Shown piece by piece: positions 44,801 through 56,198 of a DNA stretch of 64,000 nt (position 1 is its first letter; the number at the start of each line of letters is the position of its first letter). The notes beneath the pieces were generated by a model, which did not search any database, had not been told where the DNA came from, and saw only the letters and a list, made by a program, of their open reading frames with translations. Source of the stretch: Chrysopilus asiliformis (lineage: Eukaryota; Arthropoda; Insecta; Diptera; Rhagionidae); the NCBI GenBank assembly GCA_964034945.1, contig OZ035961.1, forward strand, positions 59,136,084 through 59,200,083, read 5' to 3'. The position numbers and the translations under genes are program-made.

Positions 44801-47800
44801 GATGACGCTCGCGCATGAGGCTACTAATTATGTCCCTGTCGTTATATTTGCGACGTAGCAAACCGCAGAAAAGTGTTCCCCACTATGTGTGTCGTTGCGC
44901 GTCTCATACGCACGACTAAGGACGTGTTTTCTACATAAATTGCTTATCGCCGTGATCTGCATGGTGACGAACTATGGGGATAAACATCATATTTGCTACC
45001 TAAAATGCTATTTGGGGAGTTATAGCTAAAGACAAAAGTGTGGGATATTTTATTTTTTCCAAGTTTTGTCATACTTGAGGCCACTAAAAAACGCGTAGTT
45101 TGGGAGTAAATCGAGAAAAACGAAATTGCGATTTTTGAAAAACCGCCATTTTGGATACTTCCGGTTAACGGATTTCCACCAAAAGTTGATAGGATCGTCC
45201 CATTTCAGGACCCAACATGCCTATAAAATTTCATGGCGCTAGCTCTATTAGTTTTTGAGAAATCTTGTACACAGACTGACAGACTGACAGACAGACTGAC
45301 AGACTGACAGACTGACAGACTGACAGACTGACAGACTGACAGACTGACAGACTGACAGACTGACAGACTGACAGACTGACAGACTGACAGACTGACAGAC
45401 TGACAGACTGACAGACTGACAGACTGACAGACTGACAGACTGACAGACTGACAGACTGACAGACTGACAGACTGACAGACTGACAGACTGACAGACTGAC
45501 AGACTGACAGACTGACAGACTGACAGACTGACAGACTGACAGACTGACAGACTGACAGACAGAAAGACATTTTTTTAATATGACTCCAATCGACTCAGGA
45601 GTGATCGGGAAATGTTTTTTAGGCAAAATTAAGAGGTCGAAATTTTTCATGAATACAATACTTTATTATACTCCGTAGAAGAAAGTAAAAAAGAAAATAA
45701 AATTAAAGAAAAACGAACGAAAATACCCGAAATGAATTAAAATTGAAAATTAAAATAAAAAAAAACCAAAAATAATACCAAAACAACGTGCTGCTAAAAC
45801 AACAAAACACAAAAACTGAATGCTGAAATCAGGGTTGCCATCCATAGAAAAAATTTCCTTCTAAAAGCAGGATGAACAAACCCCTAAAATACTATTTATT
45901 AAAAAAATTAGTTAAAACCACTAAATATGTCAGCCTGAAATGTCATTCAAAAGTTACATATAAGGGCTACATGCGATCCATATGCTGTGTCAAGTTTTCG
46001 TGCAGACACATATATTGTGACTGCCACATTTATATGTAACCACTGGACAATATGTCACATATAGTCACAAACTGCATGTGCTAAGGTAGTACACGACATT
46101 CGAAAAAGCCACATATCCTTATGTGTCACGAGTGCCACATATAGTACACATTCGTATGTGTACCATATGTGTGTGTCACAAAGAGAGCTAGTACACGGCA
46201 TGTGGCCATTGGGATCACATGGTGACGTCAAAATGACGTCAGAACCACATTTATATGTGCTTTTTACATGCCGTGTACTATAGGCTTTAGCACAATTTCA
46301 CTTTAAGCTGATATTTAAAACAATCACTTTTTTATTGTAATAATGAATGACAATAACGGACAAAGTGGATTTGTATTTCGATTTACAGCACGGCACGTAT
46401 TAAACGAATGAATCACAAAATTTACTACACCTCTATTAAATTAGTTCATGTCTTTTTGAAGTGAAAACTTCTTTAGCGGCGTTGTGAGTGATTTCAAACT
46501 CGATGAAACGAAAAAGCGACAGTAAAAAGAGATAGGATATTTTAGCCTACGAGAAAATGAGATAGAATACAGATGGGTGCCAGTCAATTTATCGTAAACA
46601 AGATTGATGGGAAGGGTGAAGGGGAAGAGGGTGGGTTACGGGAAGGGAAAGGGGAGAAGGGAGAAGTGATAGGAGGGAGGAAGTGGAGAGAGGAGGCGAT
46701 AAATTATGTTTCGTCATAAATTGCAATATATACATATCTACTCGTATATAAATAAAAATGGATGTTTTATTGTTTGTCTGTCTGCCTGAGATTACAAAAC
46801 TCAAAAACTACTGGACCGATTTTTATGCGGGTTTTTGCAAAATAATCTGTGTTGCCAGGAGCAGGTTTTTAGCTATGTAGATTTTCAAAATTCGAAACGG
46901 AAGGTCCTGTAAGGATAATGAAAATATCCTTTTTCCCATTTTTCCCCGGAAAAATTTGCATTTTAGGGTTTTTGGGGTCGCTGATCACGAATCCGGTATT
47001 AGATTTTCAAAATTCGAAACGGAAGGTCCTGTAAGGATAATGAAAATATCCTTTTTCCCATTTTGCCCCGGAAAAATTTGCATTTTAGGGTTTTTGGGGT
47101 CGCTGATCACGAATCCGGTATTAGATTTTCAAAATTCGAAACGGAAGGTCCTGTAAGGATAATGAAAATATCCTTTTTCCCATTTTTCCCCGGAAAAATT
47201 TGCACTATAGGGTTTTTGGGGTCACTGATCACGAATCCGATATTAGATTTTCAAAATTCGAAACGGAAGGTCCTGTAAGGATAATGAAAATATCCTTTTT
47301 CCCATTTTCCCCGGAAAAATTTGCATTTTAGGGTTTTTGGGGTCACTGATCACGAATCCGGTATTAGATTTTCAAAATTCGAAACGGAAGGTCCTGTAAG
47401 GATAATGAAAATATCCTTTTTATCATTTTGCCCCGGAAAAAATTGCATTTTAGGGTTTTTGGGGTCGCTGATCACGAATCCGGTATTAGATTTTCAAAAT
47501 TCGAAACGGAAGGTCCTGTAAGGATAATGAAAATATCCTTTTTCCCATTTTTCCCCGGAAAAATTGCCATTATGGGGTTTTTGGGGTCACTGATCACGAA
47601 TCCGATATTAGATTTTCAAAATTCGAAACGGAAGGTCCTGTAAGGATAATGAAAATATCCTTTTTCCCATTTTTCCCTGGAAAAATAGGCACTATGGGGT
47701 TTTTGGGGTCGCTGATCACGAATCCAGTATTAGATTTTCAAAATTCGAAACGGAAGGTCCTGTAAGGATAATGAAAATATCCTTTTTCCCATTTTCCCCG

Positions 47801-48722
47801 GAAAAATTTGCATTTTAGGGTTTTTGGGGTCGCTGATCACGAATCCGGTATTAGATTTTCAATAAAAATGTAATATGACTTTTGAACTTGGTACCAAGAT
47901 TATAATAAATAAACGCTATAACTATCCCACACCTGATACCGCATTCGTCTCATTCTCTCGCTGTTTAGTTTTCCTAAGGTTTCACTTCTACCGCGTGTGC
48001 ACTGCACACACATGTTTTTTTTAAATGCTTTCTGGAACCATTTTCAACGAAAAAAGTCATGGTTATTGATTTACTGTTGTTCACTTCCTGGCCCACAAAT
48101 GTTAAATTGAATATTACAAAAATCGAAATACCCTTGGCAGAAAAGTGCAGTAAATCAGTCTCAGGAGTCTCCTAGCCCATGTTGCTTCCCCTGTCACAGC
48201 CCCTGCTCCTAGTCTTGTAGTGGATTCTTCGATCAGCCAATCAATCCTAAAATTAAACGCAAAATACCTGCCTTTTTTAAATAAATTTATACTTATCTGT
48301 GCAATACAATCTGTTGGTAATAAGCAGCCTTTTCCAATCCGTTTCCCGCAGTCCAATCCAATGGCGTTTATTTTAGCTTGTTGAGTTGTTTTTGTTGCTG
48401 AAGTTGCACTGAAAATCTTAAATAACCTCTTTTAGGCTAGGAAAGATTTCGGCAGTATTTCTTTTTATATTCACAATTATCAAACAAAACACAAGCGATT
48501 GTTAGTACTCCACACATTTAATTTATATATTTCTACCGATTAAACTCTGAAAACTTGATAAAATTATTTATAACAAAGAAAACAAATCGAACTTTACGTG
48601 CGGTTTCCCATGTGATTCTGACAGTAGGGTTGCTACTTGACACTACTAGTGCACACATAGAAAAACTTTTGCATGGCTTTGTATGTAGAGGGTCTTGGCT
48701 TACCCCGAGCTTGCTGGGACAT
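41900..48722 (-). CDS. Candidate three-exon host micro-gene, 37 codons
   Basis: Minus strand, right to left. Exon 1: 48722-48704 (TTAAAAATGTCC...CGGG|GTAAGC). Exon 2: 42328-42307 (CATCGCAG|ATAAAAG...AGGAG|GTAAGT). Exon 3: 41972-41900 (ATTTTAG|GTATGG... to a TGA at 41902-41900). The coding lengths 19, 22 and 73 nt sum to 38 codons with matching phases: the peptide starts MSQQARDKRSTSRRYGPN and ends RNDVERYMQI. An in-frame TGA lies about 30 nt upstream of the ATG. Intron 2 is 334 bp. Intron 1 is over 6 kb because an element (42486-48699) sits in it, starting right at the donor. The peptide is basic and hydrophilic; I do not recognise it. It could be the end of a larger gene or a uORF. Confidence 0.42.
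42971..46286. mobile_element. Harbinger-type element with repeated subterminal motif
   Basis: The ends AGCCTATAGTACACGGCATG and its complement extend about 45 bp, flanked by TTA (42968-42970 and 46287-46289). The word CTAGTACACGGCATG or a close variant recurs at about 43093, 43210, 43282, 46090 and 46190, a likely set of transposase-binding sites. Inside are a GC-richer remnant (44060-44290) with no clean frame and the 8-bp satellite at 45271. No transposase was recognised. Confidence 0.7.
45271..45562. repeat. 8-bp tandem satellite (ACAGACTG)n
   Basis: About 36 copies of ACAGACTG in near-perfect array. The preceding 200 bp (TTTTGAGAAATCTTGTACAC) is a sequence type often seen before such tracts in insect transposons. 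The long open frames in it are repeat artefacts. Confidence 0.95.
46737..47866 (+). mobile_element. Helitron-like 5' end followed by 122-bp array
   Basis: It begins A|TCTACTCGTATATAAATAAA, then TTGTTTGTCTGTCTGCCTGA and ACTACTGGACCGATTTTTAT, a typical insect Helitron head. The tandem array follows. The 3' end (hairpin plus CTRR) was not found, so the right limit is only the end of the array. Confidence 0.5.
46875..47866 (+). repeat. 122-bp tandem array with trimer higher order (eight units)
   Basis: CGGAAGGTCCTGTAAGGATAA recurs every 121-122 bp at about 46898, 47020, 47142, 47264, 47385, 47507, 47629 and 47751. Units 1-3 and 4-6 resemble each other more than their neighbours (for example TTTGCAC/GCCATTATGGGG variants in units 3 and 6), a 365-bp super-period. 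Related to 8825-9560. Confidence 0.85.
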
Positions 48723-48879
48723 TTTTAATACAACCTCAACTTCTCCTGTTCAGTAGTTTGGTTTTTTACAAGACTTGGTCCTTCGAAAACCTATTGCACT
48801 TCTCTGTAGAAATATCCTATTATACTAAAGACGCTTATTTCAAATTGTCACCCTCAAGCTTATTTTAAAAATAGTAAAA

Positions 48880-48966
48880 ATCGCCGCACATAGGATTCGA
48901 ACCGGGACCAATAGCTTGCACCCCAACAGACATAGCGATTGAGCCACTCACACTTCTGGCATTAGT
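48880..48966 (-). tRNA. tRNA-like sequence or tRNA-derived SINE head
   Basis: The minus strand has a box A-like TGGCTCAATCGC (48946-48935) and a perfect box B GGTTCGAATCC (48903-48893), 30-odd bases apart as in a tRNA gene. The acceptor stem does not pair well, and AT-rich sequence follows, so a tRNA-derived SINE or tRNA pseudogene is likelier than a working tRNA. Confidence 0.5.
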
Positions 48967-49758
48967 TGTTTAAATGTATTATAGGTGCAACAAATTAAGC
49001 AAACTTTGATCGAAATTATGAATTCAAAAAAGTGTTTGACGTATTTAGAAATTCAAAAAAAAATTATGTTTGACGGATAAATCAACAAAGTTTTTTAAAC
49101 GTATTTTCGTCACCAAATTTTTATTGGCTGAATAGTGTAACGTGGAAATGATTAGCTCCGAGTAAATGTTTCTGTGGGTTCAACTTCTAATGTGGGATTT
49201 TTTTTTGTGAAATTTTTGATTTTATTGTTTAAATGTTATTCATATATTACTCGCTTGCAAGAACCCGGCGTTGCCCGGGTAGTAATACATTTTTGAATAT
49301 GAAAAAATCCTTTTTTTTCAAAAGTATTTTGATGTCTAGAAAAATTATGCAGTAATTATATTTCAAAAAACTGTTTTCAAGAAAATTGCAAATATTTTTT
49401 CCATCTGCTTGGGAGAAAGGGAATAGAGCGAAATCCCTTATCACCAGACACTTAATATTTTTGCATTTATGTTGTAACATATGTTGAACATCCATAATAT
49501 AGTTTCAGAGATAGCTGAGGAGGGGATTGGTCTAAAATTTGCCTTGACAGATAACCTATCCCACACCGTATGAAAATCTTTATGAAAGCACCATATACAG
49601 CGGAGTAGTTTGAGTGGATAAAAATTTCTTTTATGATTGACCTGCCGAACACTGAAAACCATATTCAAATCCCTTCAGTGGTTCAGAAGATAACAGGCGA
49701 AAGGGTGAAAGGGGAGCCGATACGGCGACCACACGTAACTATAAACCGTAGTCATAAT

Positions 49759-50648
49759 GGGCCATATGAATAAAAATTCGTATTTCTGAGGAAAGTGAGT
49801 GCACTCTAAGTGAGTAAAGTTGCTTGAGTAAAGTTCGAGTTTGGTATGAATAAAAGTTAACTCTACTCCATGGAGTACACTCTTGCGATGTTTTGTGTTT
49901 TCTGAGTGCACTCATTGCAGTTTGACGTTTTTTGATTTATTTTGAATCGATTCAAAAAATTAAAAATGTTTTCGTTTGTCAACGATTTAGTTTTCGAGTC
50001 GTCTGATTCAGAATCAAATGAAAATTATGAAATTCGAAGAAAAAGGAAAGTATATAGGGCAAGAAATTTGGATGTTGAAGAAAATTTTCGAGTATTACCC
50101 GGCCCTTACACGCGTCTGTAGAGCTGACACAGTCGTTGACACAGCCTCGTGTAAGTGCACTGACTGCCAGTTCGCTAAATGTATTTTAATTCGTTGTCAG
50201 TAACTTGACATTTGAAGTCTGTGCTACTGACAGACTTTACAGTCGCGTGTAAAGGCCGGGTTATACAGATTCGATGTGGATAATTTCAATCGCACTGTTG
50301 AAATTTCAATAGCATTGGTGAAAAAAATTTTCACGCTCCAAACAAACGTAAACAAAAGATAATTGTCAAATATTTCCTTGATAAATCGAAAAAAAAATGA
50401 AAAAATATGCTGAGTGTGCCCAACAGCACACTCAAATCAGACTGGACTTTACTTAGCTTTACTCAAGCAAAAACAGTTTTTATTCATACCAAATTGGTGC
50501 ATATCATACTCCACTCACCAATTCGATGTTTTTTTTTAGGGAACTGAGTAAAGTACAGCTGAGTGGAGATTTTTCATTCATACCAAACTGAGTGAACTTG
50601 CAAAAAACTGAGTGCACTCGAGTAGAGTGTTTATTATTCATACGGCCC
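49759..50648 (+). mobile_element. PIF/Harbinger MITE with AAT duplication, unit 1
   Basis: The ends GGGCCATATGAATAA and, reversed, GGGCCGTATGAATAA are flanked by AAT (49756-49758 and 50649-50651). The empty site is visible in the Helitron at 55969 (GTCATAATACATAGTC). Subterminal CTGAGTG/GAGTGCACTC words recur. It contains the start of a Harbinger transposase. Confidence 0.8.
49966..50121 (+). pseudogene. Harbinger transposase N-terminal remnant, unit 1
   Basis: A 51-codon frame starting MFSFVNDLVFESSDSESNEN, followed by basic YEIRRKRKVYRARN and ENFRVLPGPYTR, then TAG. Acidic start, basic patch and an approaching FR motif are typical of PIF/Harbinger transposase N-termini. The rest, including the DDE core, is gone. 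The identical copy is at 52653-52808. The start context is TTAAAAATG. Confidence 0.5.
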
Positions 50649-51562
50649 AATACATAGTCTATGTTGGTGCAGTAGTTCTTGAGTTTATACGTTACTCCAT
50701 CTCACAAATCAAAAAAATTTATAACTCTATCTCACAAATAAATAAAAAAACGCTTTCACACCCCAATAAGTTTGTTCCTGCACTCCAGATTGGGGACCTC
50801 CACACGATATGAGAATCATATTGAAGTATATTAGATTTAGTTGTAACGTATCAAACCAATGAATTACACCAGGGTGTTTGGAATGACAAAAGATTTCGAT
50901 TTTAGCATGTCCGACCGTCTGTCTGCCCGTCTGTCGCTCTGTCGTCTGTCCGTCTATATATCCGTGAATATCATAACTTTCGGAAGGATTGGGCTAGAGA
51001 TTTGAAATATTTTCAGTTGCGTATCTCGTAAATGGCAATGCTAAGTTCTTGAACTGGCAAAATCGGACCATTCCCTTCTCCATATAAATGAAACTTTTTT
51101 CGCAAGTTTCTGGAAACGGTGAATCGCATAAAATGGTTTTTGAATATGATTTTACATAAATTATCTATGCATAAAAATTCAGTTAGACTACCTCTTTCCC
51201 CTCCCCGACACCAATTGAATACTTTTTCATTATTTTCTCGAAAACGGTGCATCGTATCGAAAAGTTTATAACGACGAAATGTGTTTAGAATATGATTTTA
51301 TACAACTTATCTATCCAGTAGGACCACTTGGCAATTATAGCTTTTGTTATGTTTATATATATAGATATTAACCTTATAGGTTTTAAGGACGAAGTTTTTA
51401 AGGGCAGGCCAACTGCAACACGGGGAAAGCTATGTCCTAATTGCAGATTTTTCAGTCCCATGACAAAATTTGAAGTTTTATCGAGTTTTGAATATATTCA
51501 TATATTAATTTTTTTTGTTAAACATCAAATGAGCGCTGAAAATAATCTGAAATGATCCAATA

Positions 51563-52427
51563 CAGGAAAACCTGATATACACGGAAACCTGTATTAGCCG
51601 GACTCGCACAGAACCAAAAAATTTGTCCGGCTGAGACAGATTTCCGGCTTATACAGGTTAGACTAAAAAACACGGGTTTTTTATTTTGTTTTACGATAAT
51701 GTAACTATATACAAAACTATGCGATGAAACCTCGTAGTGTAAACTTTTGAATTTGTGCATTACTTTTGAGCCTAAAAATGTCCCAGTTCTTGAACAATGA
51801 TCCGGTTTATAAAAAAATATGTTTCTTCGACATACATGTGACAATAAAAAGTAGGAAGATTTCGAATTGATTTCAATTAGAGTCGAGAGATGAAAAATAC
51901 TCCCAATAAAACTGTTGTCTGACGTTTTTATGAAAGAAATTTTTCCTCTAAACTATGTCTTCCCTTCTCCTTGCTGAAACAAAATCTACTTGAAGCGTCA
52001 TAATATAACATAAGTTAATAACTTTGTGCAAGATTTTATGCATTTTCAAAACTTGCGGATATGGTTTTTAGCATAAACTATTGCTGTGGGTTTGAATAAC
52101 CCTTCCGGAGCTTGGAAACGAACAAAATCATTTTACATTGATTTTTCTGTTAAAATGTTCATAGAACTCCAATTAGAATTCAAACTATAGATTTATTTTG
52201 GTCTTTAGAACCTTTTTGGCACAAAGTATTTTTCAGAAAATCCTAAAAACTTTTTTATTTGTAATGGGGGAGGGGAGAGCAAATATTCCGATTTACCCAC
52301 TGACTAGGGCAAATTAAATTTTTATGTCATGCTAGACACACTACTGTAACTAATTTTTTGATCGGGCGATTTGTTCTATACTTTAGAAATGGTATACTAA
52401 CTCTAAAAACATTTTTATATAGAAAAA
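51563..52427. mobile_element. pogo/Tigger-like MITE, truncated by the duplication junction
   Basis: It begins TA|CAGGAAAACCTGATATAC and ends at the tandem-duplication breakpoint. See the complete copy at 54250-55261. Confidence 0.6.
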
Positions 52428-52445
52428 ATAAACCGTAGTCATAAT

Positions 52446-53335
52446 GGGCCATATGAATAAAAATTCGTATTTCTGAGGAAAGTGAGTGCACTCTAAGTGA
52501 GTAAAGTTGCTTGAGTAAAGTTCGAGTTTGGTATGAATAAAAGTTAACTCTACTCCATGGAGTACACTCTTGCGATGTTTTGTGTTTTCTGAGTGCACTC
52601 ATTGCAGTTTGACGTTTTTTGATTTATTTTGAATCGATTCAAAAAATTAAAAATGTTTTCGTTTGTCAACGATTTAGTTTTCGAGTCGTCTGATTCAGAA
52701 TCAAATGAAAATTATGAAATTCGAAGAAAAAGGAAAGTATATAGGGCAAGAAATTTGGATGTTGAAGAAAATTTTCGAGTATTACCCGGCCCTTACACGC
52801 GTCTGTAGAGCTGACACAGTCGTTGACACAGCCTCGTGTAAGTGCACTGACTGCCAGTTCGCTAAATTTATTTTAATTCGTTGTCAGTAACTTGACATTT
52901 GAAGTCTGTGCTACTGACAGACTTTACAGTCGCGTGTAAAGGCCGGGTTATACAGATTCGATATGGATAATTTCAATCGCACTGTTGAAATTTCAATAGC
53001 ATTGGTGAAAAAATTTTTCACGCTCCAAACAAACGTAAACAAAAGATAATTGTCAAATATTTCCTTGATAAATCGAAAAAAAAATGAAAAAATATGCTGA
53101 GTGTGCCCAACAGCACACTCAAATCAGACTGGACTTTACTTAGCTTTACTCAAGCAAAAACAGTTTTTATTCATACCAAATTGGTGCATATCATACTCCA
53201 CTCACCAATTCGATGTTTTTTTTTAGGGAACTGAGTAAAGTACAGCTGAGTGGAGATTTGTCATTCATACCAAACTGAGTGAACTTGCAAAAAACTGAGT
53301 GCACTCGAGTAGAGTGTTTATTATTCATACGGCCC
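52446..53335 (+). mobile_element. PIF/Harbinger MITE with AAT duplication, unit 2
   Basis: The second copy, made by the 2,687-bp duplication and not by a separate insertion. It has the same ends and flanks as 49759-50648 and carries the same transposase remnant at 52653-52808. Helitron H4 sequence surrounds it again (52428-54052, minus). Confidence 0.8.
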
Positions 53336-54249
53336 AATACATAGTCTATGTTGGTGCAGTAGTTCTTGAGTTTATACGTTACTCCATCTCACAAATCAAA
53401 AAAATTTATAACTCTATCTCACAAATAAATAAAAAAACGCTTTCACACCCCAATAAGTTTGTTCCTGCACTCCAGATTGGGGACCTCCACACGATATGAG
53501 AATCATATTGAAGTATATTAGATTTAGTTGTAACGTATCAAACCAATGAATTACACCAGGGTGTTTGGAATGACAAAAGATTTCGATTTTAGCATGTCCG
53601 ACCGTCTGTCTGCCCGTCTGTCGCTCTGTCGTCTGTCCGTCTATATATCCGTGAATATCATAACTTTCGGAAGGATTGGGCTAGAGATTTGAAATATTTT
53701 CAGTTGCGTATCTCGTAAATGGCAATGCTAAGTTCTTGAACTGGCAAAATCGGACCATTCCCTTCTCCATATAAATGAAACTTTTTTCGCAAGTTTCTGG
53801 AAACGGTGAATCGCATAAAATGGTTTTTGAATATGATTTTACATAAATTATCTATGCATAAAAATTCAGTTAGACTACCTCTTTCCCCTCCCCGACACCA
53901 ATTGAATACTTTTTCATTATTTTCTCGAAAACGGTGCATCGTATCGAAAAGTTTATAACGACGAAATGTGTTTAGAATATGATTTTATACAACTTATCTA
54001 TCCAGTAGGACCACTTGGCAATTATAGCTTTTGTTATGTTTATATATATAGATATTAACCTTATAGGTTTTAAGGACGAAGTTTTTAAGGGCAGGCCAAC
54101 TGCAACACGGGGAAAGCTATGTCCTAATTGCAGATTTTTCAGTCCCATGACAAAATTTGAAGTTTTATCGAGTTTTGAATATATTCATATATTAATTTTT
54201 TTTGTTAAACATCAAATGAGCGCTGAAAATAATCTGAAATGATCCAATA

Positions 54250-55261
54250 CAGGAAAACCTGATATACACGGAAACCTGTATTAGCCGGACTCGCACAGAA
54301 CCAAAAAATTTGTCCGGCTGAGACAGATTTCCGGCTTATACAGGTTAGACTAAAAAACACGGGTTTTTTATTTTGTTTTACGATAATGTAACTATATACA
54401 AAACTATGCGATGAAACCTCGTAGTGTAAACTTTTGAATTTGTGCATTACTTTTGAGCCTAAAAATGTCCCAGTTCTTGAACAATGATCCGGTTTATAAA
54501 AAAATATGTTTCTTCGACATACATGTGACAATAAAAAGTAGGAAGATTTCGAATTGATTTCAATTAGAGTCGAGAGATGAAAAATACTCCCAATAAAACT
54601 GTTGTCTGACGTTTTTATGAAAGAAATTTTTCCTCTAAACTATGTCTTCCCTTCTCCTTGCTGAAACAAAATCTACTTGAAGCGTCATAATATAACATAA
54701 GTTAATAACTTTGTGCAAGATTTTATGCATTTTCAAAACTTGCGGATATGGTTTTTAGCATAAACTATTGCTGTGGGTTTGAATAACCCTTCCGGAGCTT
54801 GGAAACGAACAAAATCATTTTACATTGATTTTTCTGTTAAAATGTTCATAGAACTCCAATTAGAATTCAAACTATAGATTTATTTTGGTCTTTAGAACCT
54901 TTTTGGCACAAAGTATTTTTCAGAAAATCCTAAAAACTTTTTTATTTGTAATGGGGGAGGGGAGAGCAAATATTCCGATTTACCCACTGACTAGGGCAAA
55001 TCAAATTTTTATGTCATGCTAGACACACTACTGTAACTAATTTTTTGATCGGGCGATTTGTTCTATACTTTAGAAATGGTATACTAACTCTAAAAACATT
55101 TTTATATAGAAAAAAGTTTCCGGCTTATACAAAAAAGATTATGTCCGGGTTCGCATTAAACAGGTTCCGGCTTATCCAGATTCGTGGAAAACCACTTCAA
55201 AATCACGGGACTTGAAAACTGTTCGGCTTAGGTAGGTTTCCGGCTTATACAGATTTAACTG
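54250..55261. mobile_element. pogo/Tigger-like MITE, complete
   Basis: The left end CAGGAAAACCTGATATACAC and, reversed, the right end CAGTTAAATCTGTATAAGCC are imperfect inverted repeats flanked by TA (54248-54249, 55262-55263). The word CCGGCTTATACAG and variants recur near both ends. CAG...CTG ends with a TA duplication and this word type fit the pogo/Tigger branch of Tc1/mariner. No transposase. Confidence 0.6.
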
Positions 55262-56198
55262 TATCTAAAAAAGCAAGGTGTCTGTCTCGTAGAGACGGCC
55301 AGAAGACGTGGATCCGCCTACAACGATCGCCAATAGATATTTAAGTAAGAAATTTTAGTGAAAAAGAAATTAAGGAAACAAATTTTTATTTAAAACACTA
55401 GCTTGAAAGAACCCGGCGTTGCCCGGGTAGTAATAAATTTTTGAATATGTAAAAATCCTTTTTTTTTCAAAAGTATTTTGATGTATAGAAAAATTATGCA
55501 GTAATTATATTTCAAATAATTTTTTTTTCATAATTTTTTTGGTTTGACGTACTGTTTTCAAGAAAATTGCAAATATTTTTTCCATCTGCTTGGGAGAAAG
55601 GGAATAGAGCGAATTCCCTTATCGCCTAATACTTAAGACTTTTGCATTTATGTTGTTATGTTGACCTTTCATAAAATAGTTTCAGAGATGGCTGAGGAGG
55701 GGATTGGTCGAAAATTTACCATGACAGATAACCTATCCAACACTAAAAATCGCATAAAAATCCGTTCTGTAGTTTAGTAGATAGCAGGAGAGGGGGCTCG
55801 CACCATGTAGAGCGGAGTAGTTTGAGTGGTTAAAATTTTTTTTTATGATTGACCTGCCCAACACTGAAAACCGTATTCAAATCCCTTCAGTGGTTCAGAA
55901 GATAACAGGCGAGTGGGTGAAAGGGGAGCCGATACGGCGACCACATCTAACTATAAACCGTAGTCATAATACATAGTCTATGTTGGTGCAGTAGTTCTTG
56001 AGTTTATACGTTACTCCATCTCACAAATCAAAAAAAAAATTATAACTCTATCTCACAAATAAAAAAAACGCTTTCACACCCCAATAAGTTTGTTCCTGCA
56101 CTCCAGATTGGGGACCTCCAGACGATATGAGAATCATATTGAAGTATATTAGATTTAGTTGTAACGTATCAAACCAATCGCTGGACACAAAAAAATAA

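Larger units (their letters stand above)
42486..48699. mobile_element. Harbinger-type element inserted at a splice donor, with nested insertions
   Basis: The ends CCCAAGACCCTCTACATAC and, reversed, GCCAAGACCCTCTACATAC continue as an inverted repeat of about 30 bp. Flanks are TTA at 42483-42485 and 48700-48702. The 3-bp TTA duplication fits PIF/Harbinger. After removing the nested element (42971-46286) and the Helitron-like block (46737 on), about 1.7 kb of its own non-coding sequence remains. The tRNA-like sequence at 48880 lies outside. Confidence 0.65.
49250..51365 (-). mobile_element. Non-autonomous Helitron, copy H4
   Basis: On the minus strand it starts A|TCTATATATATAAACATAAC (51365) and ends hairpin CCCGGGCAACGCCGGG, then TTCTTGCAAGCGAG|T: CTAG has become CGAG. 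It contains the AAT MITE (49759-50648) and is truncated at its TC side relative to H1-H3, reading instead through GCAATTATAGCTTTTG. Its part from 49741 on is repeated in the downstream tandem unit. Confidence 0.7.
49741..55114. repeat. 2,687-bp tandem duplication (two units)
   Basis: Unit 1 is 49741-52427, unit 2 is 52428-55114. Every landmark repeats at +2,687. I saw about six differences (near 50170, 50279, 50330, 50572, 52315). The unit starts inside Helitron H4 (ATAAACCGTAGTC) and ends inside a pogo-like MITE, so unit 1 holds a truncated MITE and unit 2 a truncated Helitron. This joins unrelated sequences at 52427, the mark of a duplication rather than two insertions. Confidence 0.92.

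Noticed and set aside
45205..45650. Two long minus-strand ORFs rich in SVCQSVSL repeats
   Set aside because: Pure translation of the 8-bp satellite; open in several frames because the repeat lacks stops.
46956..47643. Four similar plus-strand ORFs of 66-71 codons
   Set aside because: Produced by the 122-bp array; spacing equals the repeat super-period and no start context or domain is seen.
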